Shown piece by piece: positions 26,995 through 35,237 of a DNA stretch of 36,592 bases. The notes under the pieces are model-generated. The model was not told the DNA's origin. It ran no database searches and saw nothing but the letters and a program-made list of their open reading frames with translations. Within the stretch, counting starts at the first letter, position 1. The number at the start of each line of letters is the position of its first letter. The translations under genes and the position numbers were made by a program. This DNA comes from JBBQXK01 sp038251625. GTDB taxonomy: Bacteria > Pseudomonadota > Alphaproteobacteria > Rhodobacterales > Rhodobacteraceae. The DNA is taken from contig JBBSBE010000024.1 in the NCBI GenBank assembly GCA_038251625.1, positions 1 to 36,592 of the forward strand, in the 5' to 3' direction.

Positions 26995-28362
26995 TCAGCG
27001 CGGCGCAAGCCGCCAGAACCGCCCCATCAGCAGCGCCGCTGCCACCGTCAACCCGATCACAAGGCCAAGCCACAGCCCCGGCCCGCCAAGCCCCATCGGG
27101 AACGCGAGGATATAGCTCGCCGGAATGCCGATCAGCCAGTAGCTGATCGTGGCCAGCCACATCGGCACCCGCGTATCCTGCACCCCCGCCAGCAGCCCCA
27201 GCGCCATCACCTGCATCGCATCAGCCATCTGGAACAGGCCAGAAACGAACAGCAACACGCTGCCATAGGCGATGATCGCCACCGCCTGCGGATTGGCAAG
27301 ATCGAGGAAGAGCCCGATGATCGGCTCCGGCATGGTCACGAATACCGCAACCGTGACCAGTGCGAACGCCACCGACATGGCAATCGCCACCAGCGCCCCA
27401 AGGCGCAAACTCGCCGCATCGCCCGCCCCGAAGGCGCGGCCCGTGCGCACTGTCGTGGCGTTCGACAGGCCCGCGTGGATCATGAACGTCACCGCCGTCA
27501 CCTCCAGCGCGATCCCGTGCGCGGCAAGCTCTACCGTGCCGATCCAGCCCATCATCAGGGCCGTCGCCTGAAACAGGCTGCCCTCCGCCAGACCCGTCAG
27601 GCCCATGGGCCAGCCAAGCCGAAACACCTCGCGCATGGCATGCCAGTCGGGCCGCCAGAACCGCACGAACATCTGGAACCGCCGCAGCGATGGCAGCAGC
27701 GCGGCATAGGCCACAAGCACGAGGATGGTGAAAATCTGCACCGAAACCGTGGCCACCGCAGACCCCGCCACGCCCCATTCCGGCGCGCCCCAGTTGCCGA
27801 AGATCAGCGCCCAGTTCAGGCAGGCGTTCAGCCCTACCGCCGCCAGCGTGACCCAAAGCTGCACCTGCGTGCGCCCCAGCGCGGCCAGATAGCTTTTCAG
27901 CGTCATCACAAGCAGCGCGGGGATCATGCCGAAGCCCGCAATCTGCATGTAACGCCCCGCCAGTGCGGCCACATCCGGCGCCTGCCCCAGAAGCAAGAGC
28001 AGGCTCTCGCCCCACCAGAAGACCGGGTAGATCGCGATGCCGAACAGGATCGACAGCCACAGCCCCATCCGCGTGACGCGGCGCACCTGCACCTCGTCGC
28101 CCTTTCCCATGGCCGAGGCCACAAGCGGCATCACGGCCTTGGCGAAGCCCGCGCCAAGGATGAAGAGGATAAAGAACGTGGTGGCCCCCAGCACGCCCGC
28201 CGCCAGCGGCAGCACACCGTACCAGCCCAGCATGATCGTATCGGTGACGTGCAGGCCGATCTGCGCCAGGTGGCTGCCGATCAGCGGCAGCCCCAGCGCC
28301 AGCGTCGCGCGGGCATGGCCTGCCGCCGGAAGCGGGGCCGTCTGGATCATCACCTGTGCCAT
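26995..28362 (-). CDS. MATE family efflux transporter (NorM-like)
   Basis: A 455-residue inner-membrane protein with about twelve hydrophobic segments in two halves, the size and layout of MATE sodium- or proton-coupled drug exporters. Typical stretches are LALGLPLIGSHLAQIGLHVTDTIMLGWYG at the N-terminus, GLPMG-like WPMGLTGLAEG in the middle and ALGLLAGVQDTRVPMWLATISYWLIGIP in the C-terminal half. It lies 41 bases after the NicO gene on the same strand and may be co-transcribed. Substrates cannot be inferred. Confidence 0.93.
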   Translation of the reverse strand: MAQVMIQTAPLPAAGHARATLALGLPLIGSHLAQIGLHVTDTIMLGWYGVLPLAAGVLGATTFFILFILGAGFAKAVMPLVASAMGKGDEVQVRRVTRMGLWLSILFGIAIYPVFWWGESLLLLLGQAPDVAALAGRYMQIAGFGMIPALLVMTLKSYLAALGRTQVQLWVTLAAVGLNACLNWALIFGNWGAPEWGVAGSAVATVSVQIFTILVLVAYAALLPSLRRFQMFVRFWRPDWHAMREVFRLGWPMGLTGLAEGSLFQATALMMGWIGTVELAAHGIALEVTAVTFMIHAGLSNATTVRTGRAFGAGDAASLRLGALVAIAMSVAFALVTVAVFVTMPEPIIGLFLDLANPQAVAIIAYGSVLLFVSGLFQMADAMQVMALGLLAGVQDTRVPMWLATISYWLIGIPASYILAFPMGLGGPGLWLGLVIGLTVAAALLMGRFWRLAPR

Positions 28363-28403
28363 GGCGTGGGCCTTACCCGCGCCACGCGGTTAAGGCAAGG
28401 GGA

Positions 28404-29300
28404 TCAAACCATCCCGCGCCACAGGCTGATCGACACGGCGGCAATCACCAGCCCCACGGCCAGTTCCAGCACCGGCAGCGCCCGCGCGACCCAGCCATCG
28501 CTGAGCGCAGCCAGCGCACCCTCGCGCGCCCAGACCGACAGGCCTGCCACCGCAACGGTGACAAAAGCGGTGCCAAGGCCCATGGCAAACGCGCCCGCGA
28601 TCCCGGCGGCCCCGATCCCCATCTGCCAGGTCAGCACCAGCAGGAACAGCGCCCCCGTGCAGGGCCGCGCCGCCACCCCGGCGATCAGCGCCAATGCGGC
28701 ACGCGGGCTTGTCACCCGCGCCACATCCTCGGCGCTCGGGCCATGGGCGTGACCACAGTGTTCGTCATGGTGGTGAGGGTGGTGGCGGTCGCGGGCCTGC
28801 GCCGCCAGCCGCCGCCATCCGCGCCACGCGAGCCACAGCCCGATCGCCGCCACCGCCAGATGGCTTGCCGCCAGCATCGCGCCTTCCGCCATGCCCACCA
28901 TCCGCTCGCGCGTCCAGTCGAAGATCAGCACACCCGCATAGACCAGTGCCACCGCCACAGCCGCCTGCGCCAGCGATGAGGCCAGCGCCAGCGCCGCAAG
29001 CGGCAAAAGCCGCACGCGCCGCGCCATCCCGTAACCGCCGATCAGCACCTTGCCGTGCCCCGGCCCCACCGCATGAAACACGCCATAGGCAAAGGCCAGC
29101 CCCATAAGGGCCAGCAATGCCCCCGCCTCGCCCGTCCGCAAGGCGCGGATCGCGCGCGCCAGTGCGTTCTGCGCCTCGCGCTGCCCCTCGGCCGCCCAGT
29201 GCGCAAGGCCCGTCAGGCTGCCCGTCGCCCACAGCACCAGCACCGGCAGCGCCGCCACCAATCCCGCCAGCATCAGCCCCCGCGTCAGGCGCCCGGGCAT
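28404..29300 (-). CDS. NicO/RcnA-like nickel-cobalt transporter
   Basis: A 298-residue membrane protein with about six helices. The motif FHAVGPGHGK (residues 75-84) is the metal-pathway signature of the NicO family. A His-rich cytoplasmic loop (HHPHHHDEHCGHAHG, about 173-187) resembles metal-sensing loops of RcnA. The second half has AGVAARPCTGALFLLV. The start overlaps the DUF1007 gene by 16 bases. The family includes both importers and exporters, and direction is not decided by the sequence. Confidence 0.88.
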   Translation of the reverse strand: MPGRLTRGLMLAGLVAALPVLVLWATGSLTGLAHWAAEGQREAQNALARAIRALRTGEAGALLALMGLAFAYGVFHAVGPGHGKVLIGGYGMARRVRLLPLAALALASSLAQAAVAVALVYAGVLIFDWTRERMVGMAEGAMLAASHLAVAAIGLWLAWRGWRRLAAQARDRHHPHHHDEHCGHAHGPSAEDVARVTSPRAALALIAGVAARPCTGALFLLVLTWQMGIGAAGIAGAFAMGLGTAFVTVAVAGLSVWAREGALAALSDGWVARALPVLELAVGLVIAAVSISLWRGMV

Positions 29301-29938
29301 GTCACCCGCACCTCATCGGCAAAAGAGGCGCCCACCGCCGGGAAATCCTGCTCCAGCGACTGGTCGGCGGTGTATTCCGCCACCGCCGCCTGCAAGGCCT
29401 CGCTCGCGGCATCAAGATCGGGCTCGAACACCTCGGCAAGGCACCCCTCGGGCGCCCCGGTCAGCAGCGGCACACCGTCGATCCGGTAGGCCGAATAATA
29501 GCCCGGATCATAGACCTGGATCACCACCGGCGCGCCCCGCGCCACAGCCACATCGAATGCCCGCACGTGGGTCGAGATGATGCGGCCACCCTCGACCCGC
29601 GCCGTCCAGTCCGATGGCCGCCCCAGATGCACGGGCACCTGATCCGCGCCCACCAGCACGAAAAGATCGCCCTCGTAATCGGCATCCCAGCCCATGTCGA
29701 ACCCCGACAGCGCCGCCTCTTCCGCCGGGGTCAGCACCCCGTCGTGATCGGCGTCAAGCTTGCGGTCCTCGATCATCACCATCGAATAGAAATCGTCATA
29801 GGCCCAGGTCACGCGCACCTTCGCCGCCCGCCCCTCGGCGTCGAAAATCACCTCGATGCCGGTGTCGATGAAGATATGGGGATGCGCCCCGGCAGGGGTG
29901 GCAAGGGTGGCCAAGGCAAGTGCAATCATGCGTCTCAT
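29285..29938 (-). CDS. DUF1007 family periplasmic protein
   Basis: A 217-residue exported protein: signal peptide 1-18 ending TPAGA, then HPHIFIDTGIEV, the DUF1007 opening that leaves a His-x-His at the mature N-terminus. Residues 62-73 (DADHDGVLTPAE) form an EF-hand-like loop. The gene overlaps the NicO transporter gene, the usual partner of DUF1007. A metal-handling role in the periplasm is inferred from the pairing and the N-terminal histidines, not demonstrated. Confidence 0.88.
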   Translation of the reverse strand: MRRMIALALATLATPAGAHPHIFIDTGIEVIFDAEGRAAKVRVTWAYDDFYSMVMIEDRKLDADHDGVLTPAEEAALSGFDMGWDADYEGDLFVLVGADQVPVHLGRPSDWTARVEGGRIISTHVRAFDVAVARGAPVVIQVYDPGYYSAYRIDGVPLLTGAPEGCLAEVFEPDLDAASEALQAAVAEYTADQSLEQDFPAVGASFADEVRVTCPGA

Positions 29939-29948
29939 GCGTCTGATC

Positions 29949-30566
29949 CTAGCCCGCCGCCACCGCCTCGGAAACCCCCGGCCAGCGCAGGATCACATCG
30001 ACCAGCATGGACCGGCCTACATGGCGCGCGCCTTCGGCCAGAACCGCCTCATAGTCGCGGGCCATCGCCACATCCCACCCCGGAAAATCGGCCACAACCT
30101 CCGCTTGCCCCGCCAGCATCCCGGGGTCTTTCGGCCCGCCCGTCCCCAACGCGATCTGCCCCGGCGCATAGGCGTGAAAGAGGAACAGCCCACCCGGCGC
30201 CAGCCCCCGCGCCAATGCCGCGGCCACCCGCGCCCGTTCTCCGGCACGAAAGTGGATGAACACGGCCACCACGGCATCCCACGGGCTATCCGCCCCGTCC
30301 CATGCCATCACGTCGGCGACCCGCAGATCGACCGTCACACCCCGCGCCGCCGCCAACCGTGCCGCCTTGGCCAGCCCAACGGCGGACATGTCAATCCCCG
30401 TCACCAGGTGCCCCTGCCCCGCCAGGAACACCGCGTTGCGCCCCTCACCTTCGGCCAGGCACAGAACGCGCGCCCCACGGGGCAGCATCGGTTCGGCCCT
30501 TCGCACAAAATCTGCAGGCTCGGTGCCGAAGATATAGTCCTCGGCGGCGTAGCGTTCATCCCACAT
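29949..30566 (-). CDS. Class I SAM-dependent methyltransferase (TehB/thiopurine-like)
   Basis: A 205-residue methyltransferase starting MWDERYAAEDYIFGTEPADFV, followed by SAM-binding motif I RVLCLAEGEGRNAVFLA and motif II GIDMSAVGLAKA. The layout resembles TehB-like and thiopurine S-methyltransferase-like enzymes. ATG 30566 has GGAGG eight bases upstream, and the longer frame to 30602 is unnecessary. It ends ten bases before DUF1007, so it probably leads the DUF1007-NicO-MATE unit. A link to metal or metalloid methylation is conjecture. Confidence 0.88.
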   Translation of the reverse strand: MWDERYAAEDYIFGTEPADFVRRAEPMLPRGARVLCLAEGEGRNAVFLAGQGHLVTGIDMSAVGLAKAARLAAARGVTVDLRVADVMAWDGADSPWDAVVAVFIHFRAGERARVAAALARGLAPGGLFLFHAYAPGQIALGTGGPKDPGMLAGQAEVVADFPGWDVAMARDYEAVLAEGARHVGRSMLVDVILRWPGVSEAVAAG

Positions 30567-30619
30567 GTCCAGCCCTCCAGATAAACCGATCCTAGGGCAC
30601 ATGCAGAACAGCGCAAGCC

Positions 30620-30648
30620 GCCCCGGCCCCGCAAACGGGGGCCGGGGC
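30620..30648 (-). terminator. Strong GC hairpin after the VPLPA-CTERM gene
   Basis: An 11-bp perfect stem, 30620-30630 (GCCCCGGCCCC) with 30638-30648, closes a seven-base loop, just past the stop codon of the minus-strand gene ending at 30656. It lacks a T-run but its strength and position suit termination. Confidence 0.6.
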
Positions 30649-30655
30649 CTTCCGG

Positions 30656-31318
30656 TCAGGCCCGCTTGCCGCGACGGCGCATTGCGCCGATGCCAGCCAG
30701 CGCGGCGACCAGCATCAGGCCTGTCGCTGGCAGCGGCACCGCCGCAACCGGATCAGCCGTCACGCGGATTCCGAAATCGCGCGCCGGGTTGGTCCCGAAG
30801 TTGAAAGATCCCGTTGGGCCAAAGGCCTCTGTCCCGGCCGTATCTACGCCCGCATACACGCCGGGCGCGGTTACGTTCACCGGACCACCCGCCAAAGTGC
30901 CGGTGCCGGAGAATACAACGGTGTACGTCCCGGCCAAAAGCTCGCCGATCGCAGAGAAATCGAACGTCACCAGCGTATTGGCGCGCCCCATGATACCCGT
31001 CAGCGAAACCGGCGTGGCGGTCCCGATAGTGGCGCCGCCGATCCCCGCACCCGAAACGATGCGCGCGGATACATCGGCCGTGCTGCCGAAGCTTGAGACA
31101 AGCGCCGAGACAGACAGGTTTTCATATGCGCCATCCAGCGCAAAGCTCTGGCCCAGCGGGCCGCTGAACGCGATGTTGAAATTGCGCGTGCCGCCCTGAT
31201 TTGTAGTGAAATCGAACGGGTCGGTATTGGTGGAAAGCGAATCCACGATGGTGGCGGCTTGGGCAGCCATCGCAGACGCAGCAAGCGCCAAGGCGACCAG
31301 CAAGGGTTTGACGAACAT
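30656..31318 (-). CDS. VPLPA-CTERM sorting domain surface protein
   Basis: A 220-residue exported protein. A signal peptide (MFVKPLLVALALAASAMAAQA) is followed by a Gly/Thr/Ser-rich beta domain. The C-terminus carries VPLPATG, a hydrophobic helix (LMLVAALAGIGAM) and RRRGKRA, the VPLPA variant of PEP-CTERM tails recognised by exosortase-like enzymes in Rhodobacteraceae. ATG 31318 has GAAGGA upstream; the open frame to 31510 is not coding. Likely an extracellular or biofilm-matrix protein. No exosortase gene is in the window. Confidence 0.9.
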   Translation of the reverse strand: MFVKPLLVALALAASAMAAQAATIVDSLSTNTDPFDFTTNQGGTRNFNIAFSGPLGQSFALDGAYENLSVSALVSSFGSTADVSARIVSGAGIGGATIGTATPVSLTGIMGRANTLVTFDFSAIGELLAGTYTVVFSGTGTLAGGPVNVTAPGVYAGVDTAGTEAFGPTGSFNFGTNPARDFGIRVTADPVAAVPLPATGLMLVAALAGIGAMRRRGKRA

Positions 31319-31385
31319 CGGATATCCTTCTTTTTGTGTCAGGCCGCCTCTATCCCTTCCAAACGACGAAGGCCGCGCGACACGT

Positions 31386-31415
31386 GCGTGAAAGTTTTCC
31401 GACACCCTTTCACGC
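31386..31415. promoter_or_regulatory. Palindromic candidate operator between VPLPA-CTERM and GST genes
   Basis: GCGTGAAAG (31386-31394) and CTTTCACGC (31407-31415) are perfect 9-bp inverted arms around 12 bases, with half-site centres two helical turns apart. It lies in the 181-base divergent gap, 68 bases from one start and 85 from the other. The binding protein is unknown. Confidence 0.5.
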
Positions 31416-31499
31416 CTGCGTGCACGACGATTTCCCCTTCCCGCCACGCGTCCGGCGCCATACCGTTTCCGCCAGATATCGGCCCTTGCGGAGAACCCC

Positions 31500-32159
31500 A
31501 TGCTGACCATCTACGGTGTCGCCCGTTCGCGCGCCACGCGCCCGATCTGGCTTCTGCACGAAATCGGAATGGCATTCACCCTTGTCCCGGTGATCCAGTC
31601 CTACCGCCTGCCTGACCCCGCGGCGGCGGATGCGCCGCTCAACACCGCCTCACCCGCGTTCCTCAAGGTCAATCCACAAGGCCAGGTCCCCGCGATGGAG
31701 GATGATGGCCTCGTGCTGACCGAAAGCCTCGCCATCTGCCAGCATATCGCGCGCAAATATGGCGGCGCTCTCGGGCCGCAATCGCTGACCGAGGCTGCAC
31801 TGACCGACCAATGGGCGCTTTACGGCGCGTCTGCGTTGGAAGGGCCGGGGATCGACATCCTTTATACCTATGGCGACGGCCTTGCCGAAACGCCGGATGG
31901 GGCCGCCAAGATCGCCGCCGCCGCCGCCACGCTTGCCCGCCCCCTTGGGCGCCTCGAACGCCACCTCGCGGGCCGCGACTGGTTGATTGCGGACAGGTTT
32001 ACCGTGGCCGACGTCATGCTGGCCGAATGCCTGCGCTACGCTGCGGCGCACAAGCCCCTGATGGCGGCCCATCCCGCAACATCCGCGTGGCTCGCCCGCT
32101 GTCAGGCCCGCCCCGCGTTTCAGAAAATGTGGGCGGCCCGCAACGCCGAACCCGCGTGA
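31500..32159 (+). CDS. Glutathione S-transferase family protein
   Basis: A 219-residue two-domain GST. The thioredoxin-like N-terminal domain has the glutathione-site elements VNPQGQVPAM and LTESLAICQHIA, where E and S bind the gamma-glutamyl group. The all-helical C-terminal domain contains WLIADRFTVADVMLAECLRYA, the usual N-capping box. The second-helix segment VARSRATRPIWLLHEIG is typical of bacterial GSTs. GGAGAA lies six bases upstream of ATG 31500. The substrate is unknown. It is transcribed away from the VPLPA-CTERM gene. Confidence 0.92.
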   Translation: MLTIYGVARSRATRPIWLLHEIGMAFTLVPVIQSYRLPDPAAADAPLNTASPAFLKVNPQGQVPAMEDDGLVLTESLAICQHIARKYGGALGPQSLTEAALTDQWALYGASALEGPGIDILYTYGDGLAETPDGAAKIAAAAATLARPLGRLERHLAGRDWLIADRFTVADVMLAECLRYAAAHKPLMAAHPATSAWLARCQARPAFQKMWAARNAEPA

Positions 32160-32168
32160 CACGTTCGC

Positions 32169-32204
32169 GAATGTGCGATGGGATGTATATTGTATCGCAC
32201 ATTC
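32169..32204 (+). promoter_or_regulatory. Promoter and palindromic operator of the phd/doc-like module
   Basis: GAATGTGCGAT (32169-32179) and ATCGCACATTC (32194-32204) are perfect 11-bp inverted arms. A -10-like TATATT (32186-32191) sits between them, 30 bases before the antitoxin ATG. An antitoxin bound here would block the promoter, the usual autoregulation of such modules. Confidence 0.75.
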
Positions 32205-32221
32205 AATCGCAGTAGCCCGCC

Positions 32222-32470
32222 ATGACCCGCCTCGCTACCCGCAACATCTGCACCATGACCGAACTCCGCGAGCCCCAAAAGGTGCTCGACCGCGCGAACG
32301 GCGAACCCGTGGCGATCCTGAAAAACTCACAGCTTGTGGGCTATCTCATCCCGGCCGAGGCGATGCCCGAGATCTCGACGCGGGAAGCGACTAAGGAAGA
32401 GGTCATGGACAGCCTCGCGCGTTCGCGTGCCCGCGTTCAACCTGTTCTCGGCTATTTGCGCGACAAATAG
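32222..32470 (+). CDS. Type II antitoxin, Phd/YefM-like
   Basis: An 82-residue protein with a Phd-like DNA-binding N-terminal domain (MTRLATRNICTMTELREPQKVLDRANGEPVAILKNSQLVGYLIPAEAM) and a charged C-terminal tail that would wrap the toxin. The toxin gene starts four bases after the stop. The operator at 32169-32204 sits just upstream, consistent with self-repression. Assignment rests on the fold pattern and the adjacent Doc-like toxin. Confidence 0.87.
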   Translation: MTRLATRNICTMTELREPQKVLDRANGEPVAILKNSQLVGYLIPAEAMPEISTREATKEEVMDSLARSRARVQPVLGYLRDK

Positions 32471-32474
32471 AAAC

Positions 32475-32849
32475 ATGACTTTCGTCACGCTGACCCCCGA
32501 AATGGTCGTGGCCATTCATGACAAGATTCTGAACCCCGGCGAACTTCCCGGCCGCGCCCTCGGCAAATCCCCCGAGGGCGCCTTGGCGCGCGTGGAAAAC
32601 CGGCTTGCTTACGGCATGATCGAAGATGCTTTCGACCTTTCCGCCACCTATTGCGTGGCCAACGCACAAGGCCATTGCGTCAACGACGGCAACGAGCGCA
32701 CCGCCTTTCGGACGATGCAGACGATCCTGAACCTGCACGGCATCATGGAGCCGCGTGGGACCGGGGAGATGGGCCAGATCATCATCCGCGCCGCCCAGCG
32801 TCAGCTTGACGAGGGCGAACGCGCGCAATGGCTGCGCCGCCGCGCCTGA
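32475..32849 (+). CDS. doc: Death-on-curing (Doc/Fic) family toxin, altered motif
   Basis: A 124-residue Fic-fold protein. Doc from phage P1 phosphorylates EF-Tu. The active loop reads HCVNDGNERTAF from H67, aligning with the HxFxDGNKRTA consensus. H67, D71, N73 and R75 are kept, but the Phe is Val and the Lys is Glu (E74). The N-terminal LTPEMVVAIHDKIL and the central ALARVENRLAYG helix fit the family. The toxin may be weakened or have changed activity. It is coupled to the Phd-like antitoxin upstream. Confidence 0.88.
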   Translation: MTFVTLTPEMVVAIHDKILNPGELPGRALGKSPEGALARVENRLAYGMIEDAFDLSATYCVANAQGHCVNDGNERTAFRTMQTILNLHGIMEPRGTGEMGQIIIRAAQRQLDEGERAQWLRRRA

Positions 32850-32916
32850 CCCCCAACATCTTGCGCCCCACCACCCCGGATGCCACACTCTGCTGGCACC
32901 CAAAAGGATCCTCCCC

Positions 32917-34869
32917 ATGCCCAATGACCTGCTCTCCGGCGGTGACGCCTACGACGCCTCCTCAATCGAGGTGCTCGAAGGGCTGGAGCCTGTGCGCAAA
33001 CGCCCCGGCATGTATATCGGCGGCACCGACGAACGCGCGCTCCACCACCTTGTGGCCGAGGTGCTGGACAACGCGATGGATGAGGCCGTGGCGGGCCACG
33101 CCACCCGCATCGAGGTCGAGATGCACGCCGACAATTCCGTCACCATCCGCGACAACGGCCGCGGCATCCCCGTCGATCCGCACCCCAAATTCCCGGGCAA
33201 ATCCGCGCTCGAGGTCATCCTCTGCACCCTCCATTCGGGCGGCAAGTTCTCGGGCGATGCCTACTCCACCTCGGGCGGCCTCCACGGCGTCGGCGCCTCG
33301 GTCGTCAACGCGCTCTCCGATCACATGCGCGTCGAAGTTGCCCGCAACCGCGAACTCTTCGCCCAGGAATTCTCGCGCGGCATCCCCCAAGGCCCGCTGC
33401 AAAAGATCGGCCCCGCCCCGAACCGCCGTGGCACCAGCGTTACCTTCCACCCCGACGCCGAAATCTTCGGCTCGCAAACCCTGAAACCCCACCGGCTGCT
33501 GAAGATGGCCCGCTCCAAGGCCTACCTCTTTTCCGGCGTCGAAATCCGCTGGAAATCCGCTCTCCCGGACGGCGATACCCCGCAGGAGGCGGTCTTCCAC
33601 TTCCCCGGCGGCCTCTCCGACTACCTCTCTGACCAACTGGAAAAATCCTCGACCTACGCCGACCGCCCCTTCGCGGGCCGCGTCTCCTTTCCGGAGAAGT
33701 ACAACCTGCCCGGCTCCGTCGAATGGGCGATCAACTGGACGCCCGCGCGCGACGGCTTCATCCAGTCCTACTGCAACACCGTCCCCACGCCCGAGGGCGG
33801 CACGCATGAGGCGGGCTTCTGGGCAGCCGTGCTCAAGGGCATCCGCGCCTATGGCGAGCTTGTGAAAAACCGCAAGGCCGCCGAGATCACCCGCGACGAC
33901 CTGCTCACCGGGGGCTGCGCGCTTCTCTCCATCTTCATCCGCGAGCCGCAGTTCGTGGGCCAGACCAAGGACCGCCTCGCCACCGAGGAAGCCGCCCGCC
34001 TTGTCGAAGGCGCGGTGCGCGACCACTTCGACAACTGGCTTGCCGCCGACACCAAATCGGCGGGCGCCATCCTCGATTTTCTCGTCCTGCGGGCCGAGGA
34101 ACGCCTGCGCCGCCGCCAGGAAAAGGAAACCGCGCGCAAATCGGCCACGAAAAAGCTGCGCCTGCCCGGCAAACTCACCGACTGCACCGCCAAATCGCGC
34201 GAAGGCACCGAACTTTTCATCGTCGAGGGCGACTCTGCCGGCGGCTCTGCCAAGGGCGCGCGCATCCGCGAAACGCAAGCGCTCCTGCCGCTCAAGGGCA
34301 AGATCCTCAACGTCCTCGGTGCCGCCTCATCCAAACTGCACGACAATTCCGAAATCCGCGACATCTGCGAGGCTTTGGGCGTCCAGATGGGCACCAAGTT
34401 CCGCGTCGATGACCTGCGCTACGACAAGATCATCATCATGACCGACGCCGACGTGGACGGCGCCCATATCGCCAGCCTGTTGATGACGTTCTTCTTCACC
34501 CAGATGCGCCCCCTCATCGACAAGGGCCACCTCTACCTCGCCTGCCCGCCGCTCTACCGCCTCACCCAAGGCGCGCGCCGCATGTACGTCGCCGACGACG
34601 CCGAAAAAGAGATCTGGCTGGCCAAGGGGCTAGGCGGCAAGGGCAAGATCGACGTCCAGCGCTTCAAGGGCTTGGGCGAGATGGACGCCAAGGACCTCAA
34701 GGACACCACGATGAACCCTTTGACCCGCAAACTCATCCGCGTCAGCATCGACGAAGACGAACCGGGCGAGACGGGCGATCTGGTGGAGCGTCTGATGGGG
34801 AAGAAGCCCGAGTTGCGGTTTCAGTATATTTCCGAGAATGCCCGGTTTGTGGAGGAGTTGGATGTATAA
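32917..34869 (+). CDS. parE: DNA topoisomerase IV subunit B
   Basis: ATPase subunit that drives strand passage by ParC and decatenates daughter chromosomes. The 650-residue protein has the GHKL motifs EVLDNAMDEA, DNGRGIPVD and GGLHGVGASVVNALS, the transducer domain, and TOPRIM motifs EGDSAGG (about residue 434) and DADVDGAHI. The length and absence of the GyrB C-terminal insert favour ParE over GyrB. ATG 32917 follows AAAAGGA at ten bases. Toxin-antitoxin modules lie on both sides. Confidence 0.95.
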   Translation: MPNDLLSGGDAYDASSIEVLEGLEPVRKRPGMYIGGTDERALHHLVAEVLDNAMDEAVAGHATRIEVEMHADNSVTIRDNGRGIPVDPHPKFPGKSALEVILCTLHSGGKFSGDAYSTSGGLHGVGASVVNALSDHMRVEVARNRELFAQEFSRGIPQGPLQKIGPAPNRRGTSVTFHPDAEIFGSQTLKPHRLLKMARSKAYLFSGVEIRWKSALPDGDTPQEAVFHFPGGLSDYLSDQLEKSSTYADRPFAGRVSFPEKYNLPGSVEWAINWTPARDGFIQSYCNTVPTPEGGTHEAGFWAAVLKGIRAYGELVKNRKAAEITRDDLLTGGCALLSIFIREPQFVGQTKDRLATEEAARLVEGAVRDHFDNWLAADTKSAGAILDFLVLRAEERLRRRQEKETARKSATKKLRLPGKLTDCTAKSREGTELFIVEGDSAGGSAKGARIRETQALLPLKGKILNVLGAASSKLHDNSEIRDICEALGVQMGTKFRVDDLRYDKIIIMTDADVDGAHIASLLMTFFFTQMRPLIDKGHLYLACPPLYRLTQGARRMYVADDAEKEIWLAKGLGGKGKIDVQRFKGLGEMDAKDLKDTTMNPLTRKLIRVSIDEDEPGETGDLVERLMGKKPELRFQYISENARFVEELDV

Positions 34870-34872
34870 GCC

Positions 34873-34902
34873 ATTGACGCATACGTCATTGGCGCATATC
34901 TG
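34873..34902 (+). promoter_or_regulatory. Promoter/operator of the RelE-NadS module
   Basis: TTGACG (34874-34879) and TATCTG (34897-34902) are 17 bases apart, and ATTGACG-CATA-CGTCATT (34873-34890) is a near-perfect palindrome covering the -35 box. The predicted transcription start is close to the GTG at 34911, and no ribosome site is visible, so a leaderless message is possible. Confidence 0.55.
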
Positions 34903-34910
34903 CTACAACC

Positions 34911-35237
34911 GTGGTCGAACTGCCCGATTTCGTCCGGCGCGCCAAGGCGCTGATGACGGATGCCGAACGCAGCGACCTCGTGGCCTTCCTCGCCGCCAAC
35001 CCGGAGGCCGGGGTTCCCTTGGGCGGTGGCCTCCGAAAGCTGCGCGTCGCCCGCGAGGGCGGCGGCAAAAGCGGCGGGTTTCGCTCCGTCCATTACTACA
35101 TTCCGGGGCACGGGCTACCGGTGTTCCTGATGACGGTCTTTGCCAAGAACGCGAAGGCCAACCTGACCCCGGATGAAGAGGCGGCACTGGCAACCATCGG
35201 CATCCGGATCGCAGCAACCTACGGAGGCAAGTTATGA
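34911..35237 (+). CDS. RelE/HigB-type toxin
   Basis: A 108-residue protein with the RelE2/HigB2 layout: ELPDFVRRAKALMTDAERSDLVAFLAANPEAGVPLGGGLRKLRVAREGGGKSGGFRSVHYYI, then PVFLMTVFAKNAKANLTPDE. Relatives cut mRNA in the ribosome. GTG 34911 is the only suitable start and lacks a ribosome-binding sequence. It overlaps the antitoxin gene by four bases (ATGA), in the toxin-first order usual for HigBA. Confidence 0.9.
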   Translation: MVELPDFVRRAKALMTDAERSDLVAFLAANPEAGVPLGGGLRKLRVAREGGGKSGGFRSVHYYIPGHGLPVFLMTVFAKNAKANLTPDEEAALATIGIRIAATYGGKL

